From the NCBI GenBank assembly GCA_036365145.1, contig JAEOAD010000026.1:4674001-4738000 (forward strand): 64,000 nucleotides of DNA, written 5' to 3'. This DNA is from Orientallactaga sibirica (Eukaryota; Chordata; Mammalia; Rodentia; Dipodidae). Of this stretch, positions 1 to 10,619 are shown piece by piece. The notes beneath the pieces are model-generated. The model was not told the origin of the DNA. It saw only the letters and a list, made by a program, of their open reading frames with translations, and made no database searches. Each line of letters starts with the position of its first letter. Position 1 is the first letter of the stretch. The position numbers and the translations under genes were made by a program.

Positions 1-399
1 AAGAGCCACGGAATTATGAGCTAGGGTTTCATTTATCTGCCTTTAGCAAAGCATTTGCTTATACCCCAGGGCAGTATTTGGGGAAGTTAAGGTCCTCGAA
101 CGTAAATCTCCAGACAAGTGTTAGCATCGTTGTGACACAAAACTAGTCAGGGCCGTAGGATCCTAGGAGAGCATAAAGACCTGGACGCACACCAGCTGCT
201 GCTGGGGTGTCCTCATTGCTCTGTGAATGACCTTTGACTTGCAGTAATTATCAGCTTGTTGGTTCAGTCATTTGACACCAAGCCTACTATAATATATTAC
301 TTCTTACAAGTATACAAGACTCGGCACAGCCCCTTCCCCCTGCAACCCTGAAAGTCCTTGACTAATCACTCCCTGCTTGTCACAAGCCATGTTTATTCT

Positions 400-650
400 C
401 TAAGTGAGAAAACTGGGACACAGCAGTTAGGATGCCTATCCAAAGTCACCCAGCTAACCTGGGTGCTGTGGTGCAGGTCCTTAATCCCCATCCCTTCTAA
501 ACTGACACAGATGAGGCAACATGGTGAGACTCCAACCATGCAACCGACAAACAAACCACCCAAGTCTCATAGCTGATAAGTAGCAGAGCCACAAAACCCA
601 ACAATCTGGCTCTACAGCACACGTCTTAACTCTGCTCCACACTGTCTCCT
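400..650 (-). repeat. MIR fragments (two, reverse)
   Basis: Two degenerate MIR cores: gagaaaactgggacacagca with gtcacccagctaacc (about 402-460), then ctgataagtagcagagccac ... caatctggctctacag ... cttaactctgctcc (about 573-645). The surrounding 1-914 is otherwise unremarkable intron. Confidence 0.65.
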
Positions 651-914
651 TGAACAAACTCATGATGCATTCTCACCGAGGCAAAAATTAAATGAAAGAT
701 TAAAATTCACTCACTGGTACTGTCACTTGGGAACTCTGAGGCCATGAGTGAGTGTACTAACCCACATCCCTGGCCTGCCTGGAAGCCCTGGTGCCATGCT
801 GTATGAAAACATTGAAGGTCTGAGAGCTCTGAACAGAGAACATTCTGGAGACATATATCTCATTGCATTTGCTATTCCTATTCATGCCAGGCTAACCAGC
901 TGGGTTTGTTCAGT

Positions 915-3352
915 CCTGAAGTGAAGGGGGCAGGACTGTACCTCAGGTCTTGACTACACCCAGGTCCTGCTGCATGTACCCGGAAGTGAAGGGGGCAGGA
1001 CTGTACCTCAGGTCTTGACTACACCCAGGTCCTGCTGCATGTACCCGGAAGTGAAGGGGGCAGGACTGTACCTCAGGTCTTGACTACACCCAGGTCCTGC
1101 TGCATGTACCCGGAAGTGAAGGGGGCAGGACTGTACCTCAGGTCTTGACTACACCCAGGACCTGCTGCATGTACCCTGAAGTAAAGGGGGCAGGACTGTA
1201 CCTCAGGTCTTGACTGTACCTCAGGTCTTGACTACACCCAGGTCCTGCTGCATGTACCTGGAAGTGAAGGGGGCAGGACTGTACTTAAGGTCTTGACTAC
1301 ACCCAGGTCCTGCTGCATGTATCCTGAAGTGAAGGGGGCAGGACTGTACCTCAGGTCTTGACTACACCCAGGTCCTGTTGCATGTACCCGGAAGTGAAAG
1401 GGGGCAGGACTGTACTTAAGGTCTTGACTACACCCAGGTCCTGCTGCATGTACTCTGAAGTGAAGGGGGCAGGACTGTACCTCAGGTCTTGACTACACCC
1501 AGGTCCTGCTGCATGTACCCGGAAGTGAAGGGGGCAGGACTGTACCTCAGGTCTTGGCTACATCCAGGTCCTGCTGCATGTACTCTGAAGTGAAGGGGGC
1601 AGGACTGTACCTCAGGTCTTGACTACACCCAGGTCCTGCTGCATGTACCCGGTAGTGAAAGGGGGCAGGACTGTACCTCAGGTCTTGGCTACATCCAGGT
1701 CCTGCTGCATGTACCCGGAAGTGAAGGGGGCAGGACTGTACCTCAGGTCTTGGCTACATCCAGGTCCTGCTGCATGTACCCGGAAGTGAAGGGGGCAGGA
1801 CTGTACCTCAGGTCTTCCTCCAGGTCCCTGCTGCATGTACCAGGGAAGTGAAGGGGGCAGGACTGTACCTCAGGTCTTGGCTACATCCAGGTCCTGCTGC
1901 ATGTACCCGGAAGTGAAGGGGGCAGGACTGTACCTCAGGTCTTGACTACACCCAGGTCCTGCTGCATGTACCCGGAAGTGAAGGGGGCAGGACTGTACCT
2001 CAGGTCTTGGCTACATCCAGGTCCTGCTGCATGTACTCTGAAGTGAAGGGGGCAGGACTGTACCTCAGGTCTTGACTACACCCAGGTCCTGCTGCATGTA
2101 TCCTGAAGTGAAGGGGGCAGGACTGTACCTCAGGTCTTGACTACACCCAGGTCCTGCTGCATGTACCCAGAAGTGAAGGGGGCAGGACTGTACCTCAGGT
2201 CTTGGCTACATCCAGGTCCTGCTGCATGTACCCTGAAGTGAAGGGGGCAGGACTGTACCTCAGGTCTTGACTACACCCAGGTCCTGCTGCATGTACCCGG
2301 AAGTGAAGGGGGGGGCAGGACTGTACCATCCAGGTCCTGCTGCTACATCCAGGTCCTGCTGCATGTCCTGCTGAAGTGAAGTGAAGGGGCAGGACTGTAC
2401 CTCAGGTCTTGACTACATCCAGGTCCTGCTGCATGTATCCTGAAGTGAAGGGGGCAGGACTGTACCTCAGGTCTTGACTACACCCAGGTCCTGCTGCATG
2501 TACCCAGAAGTGAAGGGGGCAGGACTGTACCTCAGGTCTTGGCTACATCCAGGTCCTGCTGCATGTACCCGGAAGTGAAGGGGGCAGGACTGTACCTCAG
2601 GTCTTGACTACACCCAGGTCCTGCTGCATGTACCCGGAAGTGAAGGGGGCAGGACTGTACTTAAGGTCTTGACTACATCCAGGTCCTGCTGCATGTACCC
2701 GGAAGTGAAGGGGGCAGGACAGTACCTCAGGTCTTGACTACACCCAGGTCCTGCTGCATGTACCCGGAAGTGAAGGGGGCAGGACTGTACCTCAGGTCTT
2801 GGCTACACCCAGGTCCTGCTGCATGTACCCAGAAGTGAAGGGGGCAGGACTGTACCTCAGGTCTTGGCTACATCCAGGTCCTGCTGCATGTACCCGGAAG
2901 TGAAGGGGGCAGGACTGTACCTCAGGTCTTGACTACACCCAGGTCCTGCTGCATGTACCCGGAAGTGAAGGGGGCAGGACTGTACCTCAGGTCTTGGCTA
3001 CACCCAGGTCCTGCTGCATGTACCCGGAAGTGAAGGGGGCAGGACTGTACCTCAGGTCTTGGCTACACCCAGGTCCTGCTGCATGTATCCTGAAGTGAAG
3101 GGGGCAGGACTGTACCTCAGGTCTTGACTACACCCAGGTCCTGCTGCATGTACTCTGAAGTGAAGGGGACAGGACTGTACCTAAGGTCTTGGCTACACCC
3201 AGGTCCTGCTGCATGTACCCGGAAGTGAAGGGGGCAGGACTGTACTTAAGGTCTTGACTACACCCAGGTCCTGCTGCATGTACCCGGAAGTGAAGGGGGC
3301 AGGACTGTACCTAAGGTCTTGGCTACATCCAGGTCCTGCTGCATATACCCAG
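915..3352 (-). repeat. 65-bp minisatellite of exon 3' end + 5' splice site (about 37 units)
   Basis: Unit length is 65 bp, measured between successive tgcatgtac motifs (for example 971 and 1,036). On the sense (minus) strand each unit reads as exon tail (GTACATGCAGCAGGACCTGG, then GTGTAGTCAAGACCTGAG), then a donor-like gtacagtcctg, then ttcacttccggg. The right-most unit is the real exon end at 3,311-3,352. Internal variants include ctacaccc/gctacatcc types, cccgg/ccctg/actctg, and a few cttaag units that weaken the donor. Scrambled units lie near 1,820-1,850 and 2,310-2,390. 65 is not a multiple of three, so successive copies change frame. Confidence 0.93.
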
Positions 3353-3583
3353 TGCTCTTCTCTGTGTTTCCAAGAGACCAGTGTGCACTGCTCAGGGCTG
3401 AGAAGACAGAGCCCCTCAGTTTGAGGCTGCAGGTGCCAATCTTCAGAGCGGCTTCTAGGACAACCACAGAGGCACCATGGTGGCCGGCTGTCAGGAGTTC
3501 CTGCCCAACCACAGACACGACCACAAAGGGACTCTTGTCCAGTTTCATTTTCTGAAGTTGCTGATAAGTGGGCTCCAGGGAGT
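3311..3583 (-). CDS. TTC28: TTC28 coding exon (start of long TPR array), 273 nt, 3' end forms a minisatellite unit
   Basis: The minus-strand peptide starts SLEPTYQQLQKMKLDKSPFV and continues through GQELLTAGHHGASVVVLEAA and SSAHWSLGNTEKSTGYMQQD to DVAKTL, 90 whole codons. With the split Asp codon (G|AC) from the exon at 13,257 and a split Gly codon at the end, it is phase 1 to phase 1. It matches TTC28 at about residues 177-267; human, as I recall, has Tyr where this reads SSAHW. GASVVVLEAALKIG and VFSALSSAHWSLGNTEKST are TPR helices. Acceptor: tttcctcag before 3,583. Donor: CTTAG|gtacag after 3,311. The last ~40 nt (peptide YMQQDLDVAKTL) are repeated with the donor about 36 more times downstream. 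Read-through past the donor meets an in-frame TAG at 3,258-3,260. Confidence 0.95.
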
Positions 3584-3715
3584 CTGAGGAAAAACAGAAG
3601 AACACGGGTTGAAACACAGTGCAATCATTTCTCACATGCTCTACAAACAAATGATTGTCCTACTGGTCATGGCTGGTTCAAGCACAAGCTCTGGTTCTCA
3701 CTGATGATGCAGAAC

Positions 3716-4570
3716 TCTCCCCCTGAATGGTTCTTCTCCCCCTGAAGCTTTCTTCACTCTCCCTGAATGGTTCTTCTCCCCCTGAAGCGTTCTTCAGTCT
3801 CCCTGAATGGTTCTTCTCCCCCTGAATGGTTCTTCTCCCCCTGAATGGTTCTTCTCTCTCCCTGAATGGTTCTTCTCCCCCTGAAGCGTTCTTCAGTCTC
3901 CCTGAATGGTTCTTCTCCCCCTGAATGGTTCTTCTCTCTCCCTGAATGGTTCTTCTCCCCCTGAATGTTCTTCACTCCCCCTGAATGGTTCTTCTCTCCC
4001 CCTGAATGGTTCTTCTCTCTCCCTGAAGCATTCTTCACTCTCCCTGAATGGTTCTTCTCTCCCTGAATGGTTCTTCTCCCCCTGAATGTTCTTCACTCTC
4101 CCTGAATGGTTCTTCTCCCCCGAAGCGTTCTTCTCTCTCCCTGAATGGTTCTTCTCTCCCTGAATGGTTCTTCTCCACGAGTGGTTCTTCTCCCCCTGAA
4201 TGGTTCTTCTCCCCCGAAACGTTCTTCTCTCTCCCTGAATGGTTCTTCTCCCTGAGTGGTTCTTCTCCCCCTGAGTGGTTCTTCTCCCCCTGAATGGTTC
4301 TTCTCCCCCCTGAGTGGTTCTTCTCTCCCTGAATGGTTCTTCTCCCCCTGAGTGGTTCTTCTCCCCCTGAGTGGTTCTTCTCCCCCTGAGTGGTTCTTCT
4401 CCCCCTGAATGGTTCTTCTCCCCCCTGAATGGTTCTTCTCCCCCTGAATGGTTCTTCTCTCCCTGAGTGGTTCTTCTCCCCCTGAAGCGTTCTTCTCCCC
4501 CTGAATGGTTCTTCTCCCCCTGAGTGGCTCTTCTCTCCCTTAGTGGTTCTTCTCTGCCTGAGTGGCCTGT
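3716..4570 (-). repeat. 19-bp purine-rich (sense) minisatellite upstream of the 273-nt exon
   Basis: Repeated + strand motif cctgaatggttcttctcccc, with spacing mainly 18-23 bp and roughly 43 copies. The sense strand is GGGGAGAAGAACCATTCAGG, so the intron upstream of the exon carries dozens of GAAGAA/GGGG motifs ending about 130 nt before the acceptor. Variants: gaagcg, gagtgg, gaatgttcttc. Because unit length varies and stops are rare, all three minus frames are open for long stretches (3,754-4,610). This is a repeat artefact, not coding. Confidence 0.92.
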
Positions 4571-5156
4571 CTCCTTTTCCAAATACTCCAAGCACATCCT
4601 GCAATCCCATCTCTAGTGGGTACTACACCAATTTTTGTATCAAAACTTCATCTGTTCTTATATCTAAACTTGTCTTCATTTTTATAGTTAATACTACACA
4701 ACTTAGCTGCTAATAATCTGAAAATTCTCATGTGCCAATTAAAAACCATTTTCCCAGCTAAATCAGTTAATACCTTATTATAATTCTCTAGCAGGTGGCA
4801 CAATGTTGGCACATGATAAATAACTCTTCACTGCCAGAGGTAAGAGTCCCTAACATGTCTGACAGTCAATAAATATTTGTTAAAACTGAATATGGATGAT
4901 TAATAAAACCTGCTCATGTGTTTTTCTTTCCTGTATGAAAGAAAGGAAATCCTACCAACTCAGTCCAACCATTCTCGCTGGGAACTCCAATGCCATGACT
5001 CCTTCCAAGCTTCGAGGAAGTACTTCAGCATCAGTGAAAGCCAGAAGAAAGGGTGAGGGTGGTGGTACATGCAATAGTAATAGCGAGGAGAGAGACTGCT
5101 GGACTGAGGCACTTGGCACTACTTGTGGGGTATGTGGGTGGTTAGAGTAAAGCTCT
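4571..5156. other. Intron, AT-rich, with a MIR 3' fragment
   Basis: Non-repetitive except about 4,788-4,890, where gcacatgataaataac and tcaataaatatttgttaaa resemble the 3' end of a MIR in + orientation. The small ORFs here overlap on both strands and show no coding signature. Confidence 0.5.
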
Positions 5157-5495
5157 GTGGTGGATTGAATGGGAATGTATGTCCCCATAGCCTCAGGAAT
5201 TTTTTATTAAGATTAAGCTTGCAATTTAAGCCTCCTTAAGCCTGCTGGGGAAAAGCTGTGTCACTGGGGGACCCAGCCCTATTAGGTGTGTTCATAGCCA
5301 GTTCTGAACTCGGCTTGTTGGTGCTGGTGTTGGCTTTTTTCTCTCCTTTGTGGATGTTAACATGAGCCAGCTTCCTCTGCCATTAATGGCATTTCCTCTG
5401 GAATCTGTAAGCCTGAAATCAACCCTTTCCTCCCATAAGCTGCTTCTGGTCAGGTGTTTGTCCCAGCGACAAGAAGATAACAACAACCAGATTGA
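5157..5495 (+). mobile_element. Solo LTR, MaLR-type (ERVL-MaLR), forward
   Basis: Starts tgtggtggattgaatgggaa and ends with the characteristic polyadenylation-proximal segment aaccctttcctcccataagc followed by tgcttctggtcaggtgtttg. Length is about 340 bp. No internal region or coding sequence is adjacent, so it is a solo LTR. The subfamily cannot be named without a library. Confidence 0.7.
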
Positions 5496-6454
5496 AGAAC
5501 TTGTGTCTGAACCAGGCCATGATGGACTACCTAGGACATCTGAACCAAAACTCCACCAGGCAAAACCACGAGGAAATCATCTGTCAGTATGTGAGATGGG
5601 AGATGATGCACCAACGTTGACCTCGTTTTGTTGTCACATGGTATATGTTGAGAACACAGATTAGAAGTGAGTAAAGCACATGGGATCTGCTCCATGATTT
5701 GAATGTGGGGAAGCACCAAGCTCCTGCATCTCCTTGGAAATTCTCATTAAAGACAACTGCAGAGCTGTTAACTATCCTCCTACACGGAGATGGCACGGAG
5801 GACCCGCTTGCTGTCAGTGGCAATGAAAACCTCCTTCATGATAGCGATTCTGCTATTCACATGTAACATACTATAAAACAGTTGGTCTCTTTAAGTCTTG
5901 AATCTCCTAGCCAACAGTACTACATTAAAATGTAATTTTTACAATTTATGATTTCTCAACTCTCCACTCAGGAGCTGTCATCTGAAGCAACATTACCACG
6001 GAAACCTGGAAACTTACTGGAGCCTAGAGCATTTTTTTCATTCAATCAGATTGCTAAATAGAGAGAACAAAGAACATTTTTACACCTGTCAAGTGCAGGC
6101 TGTGCAGAGTGCCCGCAAACACCAGATAAGCGTTTAAATGGGTTAAATGCAGGCGCAGGAACCCAGGAACTGTAAGAGGAGAAAGGGACAATGCCATGCT
6201 AGAATGCCAGGAGACGCCTGCTGCTGGGTTTGGCAGCCAATGATGGGCGACATCAGCATCCCACTGCCTGATTGGTAGAAACCAAAATAATAGACTTTAG
6301 AAATAGATTTGTAAAATACCATCATTTTAGAAATGAAGAACTTGAGTATTTAGCAGATTCAGCTAAGATCACAGTCTGTAACTGAGCCACGAACAGAGCC
6401 CACGGTTCTAGGCCCACAAAGCCACCATAGCAGGCTAGCTAAAAACCCACAGCA
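5496..6454. other. Intron with a MIR fragment
   Basis: Mostly unique sequence. About 6,325-6,425 is a reverse MIR remnant (aagatcacagtctgtaactg then agccacgaacagagcccac). Nothing else is recognisable. Confidence 0.5.
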
Positions 6455-6638
6455 GGGGCTGCAGAGATGCCCAGCAGTTAAAGGCACTTGCTTGCAAAGC
6501 CTAATGTCCTGGGGTTCCATTCCCTAGTACCAACGTGAAGCCAGTTGCACAAAGTAGCATATGAGTCTGGAGTTCATTTGCAGTGGCAGGAGACCCTGGC
6601 ATCCATACTCTCTCATAGACAAAAATATTAAATTTTGT
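6455..6638 (+). mobile_element. tRNA-headed SINE (DIP/B2-superfamily-like), diverged
   Basis: Head ggggctgcagagatgcccag, A/B box region gcttgcaaagcc ... ggttccattccctagtacc, body gtctggagttcatttgcagt and a decayed tail. Several mismatches to younger copies show it is old. Confidence 0.75.
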
Positions 6639-7449
6639 AAAAAGAACTCATGGCAGGGCTGTAGGCCCACTTCTCCACCATAGCCAGAAGCCAGAAGTTC
6701 TCGATTGTGAACTACAGACGCACTGACTGCTGGTCAGTAGAAAAGACATGTGCTGAGTGGCCGCTGGGAAGGGTGGAAACCAGACCTCCAAAATGACAGC
6801 CAACGTCATGCCACAAAAGCTCCCGGGGAAGGCAACATGAGCACTGCAGCTCAACGCAGACGTCCACGCTCAAAATGCTGCCCGAAGGAACCTGCCCGGT
6901 CACCACCAGAGCACTCCGTGCTACCCTCTCTCCTGAAGCTGTAGCTTCTGATACAGAGCTGGGGCCCTACTGCAAAGGAGGGTAGGAAAATTAGGATTGT
7001 CGAAGGCTGGAAACAGATGTGCAAGATGGAGAATTCCTGAAATACGAAAGTGTTTGATTGCTTGTCCCAAAATGGCAGCTGGCAGGCAAAGGTACTATAC
7101 TTCCGGTAGAGTGGCTCTTTCCCAGAGCACCCATGGACTCTCTGTGGCTGAGTGATGACAGCAGACAGAAAAGAGGACCTTGCAACAGTCAGAGAACTAA
7201 GGAGATGTCTAGATGATTCCTCACATTGAAAGGCATCCCTCAACCACACAAGTTTTTGCTAGATGAGAATGGAATTGAAGAAATTAGAAGTAAAAAAACA
7301 AATTCCCATGTACAGTGTATAGGAAAGAGAATTCAAATACATTAAAGATTAAATGGCAATGCAAGGTAAATATAAAACTGATATAAAAGCCAGTTTACCA
7401 AGGGCAGTTAGAGAGCTTTCTTACACAAAGAATGGGACTTAAATATGTC

Positions 7450-7607
7450 TCCTGTTTTTTTTGGGGGGGGGGTTGTTGTTTTTTGTTTGTTTGTTTGTTT
7501 TGAGGTAGGTTCTCACTCTAGACCAGGTTGACCTGGAATTTACTATATAGTCTCAGGGTGGCCTCGAACTCTCGGCGATCCTCCTACCTCTGCCTCCCGA
7601 GCGCTCC
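7450..7607 (-). mobile_element. B1 SINE, reverse, truncated
   Basis: Poly-T/(TTTG)n tail, then gaggtaggttctcactctag ... gtggcctcgaactctcggcg ... tgcctcccgagcgct. The 5' end of the element (right side) is missing. Confidence 0.85.
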
Positions 7608-7867
7608 TGTCTTCTGATTGGAAAGACTGATCATCCCAAACAGAGGATCCAGGGAAAAACAGGAACAGGGAATAACAGGGAGTGGGAACAGACCAGTCTG
7701 AGCCGACCAGAGACCAGATGCCGGCGGGAAGCGGATGTGGACTAGTGGGGAGAACACTGAGCTAAGGATGGAGACGGCGGCTGTGTGTGTCTCAGAAGCA
7801 CATGGGCTGCATCTCCTCATCCCACTCGGTCAAATGCTTAGGTTGTAACTGTGGTAGTAGCTGCATT

Positions 7868-7965
7868 AATCTACATGTGTGCACATGCATGTGGCTGTGT
7901 ACATATGTGTGCATCTATACATGGGCATGTGTGCATATATGTCCACCTATGCCTGTGCATAGCTA
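7868..7965. repeat. Degenerate TG/CA-rich tract
   Basis: Imperfect alternating purine-pyrimidine sequence (tgtgtgcacatgcatgtggc and relatives), which could adopt Z-form DNA. No SINE head is evident next to it. Confidence 0.6.
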
Positions 7966-8104
7966 AATACATAGAACGTCCATTTCACTACATGTAATTT
8001 TAAGTTTCATGTAAAATTTCTCTGCTTTGGGCTCAATTATTAATCAGAAGCTCTCATTAGTACTTGTACATGCTGGATTTTGTGGGTTTCCTTCTCTTGT
8101 TTTC

Positions 8105-8205
8105 AGTTGGAATTTTAGCTATGTTGTCCAGGCTAGTCCCAAACTCCCAAGTTTAAACCACCCTCCCACCTTAGGCTCCCAAGTAAGTACTGGCACATGT
8201 CCCTG
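8105..8205 (-). mobile_element. Old 7SL-derived (B1-like) fragment, reverse
   Basis: ctatgttgtccaggctagtc ... ccaagtaagtactggcacatg follows the order of a reverse Alu/B1 monomer but is strongly diverged. Confidence 0.45.
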
Positions 8206-8416
8206 CTCCATAGCCAACAAAGTGTTTTAGGCGAGTGCAGCGTGGGCGGTTTCAAGTCCACAGGCAGTCTCCGAGCTTCTTTCCAGCGCTGTTTGTCTAC
8301 AGGACACTTGTTCTATCAGCAAAGGACTAATTTTGTGATGTTCAGTGGTTTAGACAGAACAGAATTTTGGAAGCCTGTCACTGTTAGATGTTTTTCTTTG
8401 GAATCTATGCATGATG

Positions 8417-8540
8417 TAGCCAATGCCAAGCTTGTTCTGTCAGAACACAAAGGCTCTGTGCAACACTGGTGACCTGCTGCTCTGGTTCTGTCAGAACCTG
8501 AAGGCTCTGCACAGTACTGGTGATCCATTGTTATGGTTCT
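8417..8540. repeat. Short tandem duplication, ~53-bp unit, about 2.3 copies
   Basis: ggttctgtcagaac(a/c) ... aaggctctg(t/c)(g/a)ca(a/g)(c/t)actggtga occurs twice, with a third partial ggttctga copy. The pseudo-ORFs in the region follow from this duplication. Confidence 0.75.
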
Positions 8541-8603
8541 GAAAGGGAAGGAAACAGAAAAACGAACAATCCCATTTCCTGACACTTAACAGCTTGTGGG
8601 AAT

Positions 8604-8840
8604 GACCAGGCATGGTGGTACACACCTTTAACCCCAGCACTTGGGAGGCAGAGGTATGAGGATCACTGTGAGTTCGAGGCCACCCTGAGACTACATAGTG
8701 AATTCCAGGTCAGCCTTGGCTAGAGCGAGACCCTATCTCAAAAATAAATAAATAAATAAGAAAGAAAGAGAGAGAGAGAGAGAGAAGGAAGGAAGGAAGG
8801 AAGGAAGGAAGGAAGGAAGGAAGGAAGGAAGGAAGGAAGG
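8604..8840 (+). mobile_element. B1 SINE, forward, with (GGAA)n tail microsatellite
   Basis: B1 body from ccaggcatggtggtacacac to gagcgagaccctatctc, tail (AAAT)n, then (GA)n and about 17 GGAA units (8,785-8,840). The microsatellite probably grew from the SINE's A-rich tail. Confidence 0.9.
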
Positions 8841-10284
8841 CAAGCTTGTTGGAATGTAGTAGAAGCTAAAATAAACCATTTCTGCCCACTCCCAGCTAAG
8901 AAGGATGCTACATCTCACCAGTTCTGAGACACGCACCTTTTGTATATGAACTTTTCTGTATTGGGGGTGTCATATCTTGAGCTGAGTGGTACCTCACAAT
9001 AGTGGTCATTTCTACATTTAAACAGGCCTAAAGGAGCCCAAAGATTACATGGTGAGGAAGGGTGGTGGGAATACCCATCACCAGTGTCTTGTTATTTCTT
9101 AGTGATATATAAACAGACAGTCACAGTTCTCAGAATGGGTAGCTTTGCTGTGGAACATTGGAGGGAAGGAGGCTTTGCAAAGGAAATGACATCAAATACA
9201 AACTGAAGTACTGAACCACAGTGCTGCTCTGGAAGGGCAGGGAGTGGTCAGTAGGAACTTGTGGAGACAGAGTGGAGAAGGAGTGGGTCTCTGGTACTCA
9301 GCCTGAGAGAGACTTGTTGGTGAGCACCCAGGAAGGAAGCCTGAGGTACCCTGACGCTCTCATTCTCAGCATCTAGCCTGCCAGAAACACGAGAGGGGAC
9401 TCCACAAGAGGGAGACCCCATCTGCAGAGGAAGCGGTCTCCTTCCCCCCAGTGCCCAGCTCTCAGAACAACACAAGGGGTTGGGCATCACCACTTACTGC
9501 CCCTTCCGAGAGAGGCTGGTGTAAAAGAGAGAAGCCACTTTCCTCAGTTGGCAGATGAGGAAATGGTAGTGCCAGAATCAGAATCCATTCTTGCGGGGGA
9601 GCAAATTTCCAAGATGGACCTCCTGTGAAAAGTGACTCACTTCAAAGAGAACTAGAGAGAAGGTGTTCACAGGGGGCAGACACCTAGGAAATGCAGGTGA
9701 GCCTCACCTCACTGAGAGGTCAGAGAGGAAAAGGTGTTCACGGAGGGCAGACGTGCAGAAAACAAAGGTGACGAAGAGCAAAGCTTAAGCGTTCAGCAGC
9801 CATGTCCTATGTGCACTTGATATAATCAGCTTCCTCCAGAGCCAGCAGAGCCACAGCAGGTGACTGCCCAGAACCCAAAAGTCCTTATGGAATTAACAGG
9901 ACAAGAGGAAAGATACACAAGAGAACCCTCGAGAAGAGCAGCCCTGTGCCCTGAAAGAACAAACACAGGTGAGCTCAGTTGCTTCGTCACAGCAGTGGGA
10001 ACTGCATTCACATTTGCTTCAACAGTTATAAGACACAATGCACAAAAATGGCTGAAAGACTGGCTCAAAGGGAGACAGGGAAAACAGCACAGACGACAAC
10101 AGATCCAGTGCTACAGTCTTGATATATTTATCCAGGGTTTCCCATTGTATAGAGTAATATATCTGTAGGAGAAGTGGCTTAATTGATATCTGGTTGGTGA
10201 GCATAAGTGAAATTATAATAATAAAATCAGAAGAGATTTGATTCATTTTTAAGTCTAGGGAACAAATTTTTTTTAAAGCCTATT
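8841..10284. other. Intron, mostly unique; imperfect 74-bp duplication at 9,655-9,780
   Basis: No exon or RNA gene recognised. aggtgttcacagggggcaga (9,661) recurs as aggtgttcacggagggcaga (9,732) with similar flanks. The 102-aa ORF at 9,860-10,168 ends in a low-complexity AT stretch and has no recognisable domain. Confidence 0.5.
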
Positions 10285-10590
10285 AGTTTATATTCTTTAT
10301 GTGTGTGAATGGATGCATGTGTGTGCACATGCACAGGTATGTCAGTGTCAGAGACCAGCTTCTGGGCGAGTCCTCACCTGTCCATCTCATTTGAGGCGGA
10401 GTTTCTTGATCTGGGATCTCATTCTACTGTTCTTTGCTGGCCTTGCCTAGGGCTTCTGGGAAATTCTCCTGTCTCTGCCTCACATCTCACCATCAGTGTC
10501 AATGTGCTAAGACTACAGCATCTGTCTACAGCTTCTAGCTTTTTACATGGAGCCTGGGGTTGAACTCAGGCACTCCAGCCTCAGGTAAGT
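10285..10590 (-). mobile_element. B4/RSINE1-like SINE, reverse
   Basis: TG-rich tail at left, then the inverted B1-like part and catggagcctggggttgaac at right, ending in an incomplete ID-like head. Diverged. Confidence 0.55.
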
Positions 10591-10619
10591 ATATGGGGTG
10601 CTGCAAGGGCATACACATG

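Noticed and set aside
3193..3624. 143-aa minus-strand ORF overlapping the TTC28 exon
   Set aside because: It is the exon in a different frame and runs into the 65-bp array. The frame matching TTC28 is the other one.
3754..4610. Three overlapping long minus-strand ORFs (94, 234 and 191 aa; KNHSGGEEPF-type repeats)
   Set aside because: They are the 19-bp minisatellite read in all three frames; unit lengths vary, no frame is preferred, and the region is the intron before the TTC28 acceptor.
5157..5495. Endogenous retrovirus with coding genes
   Set aside because: Only an LTR is present; no gag/pol/env-like frame lies next to it.
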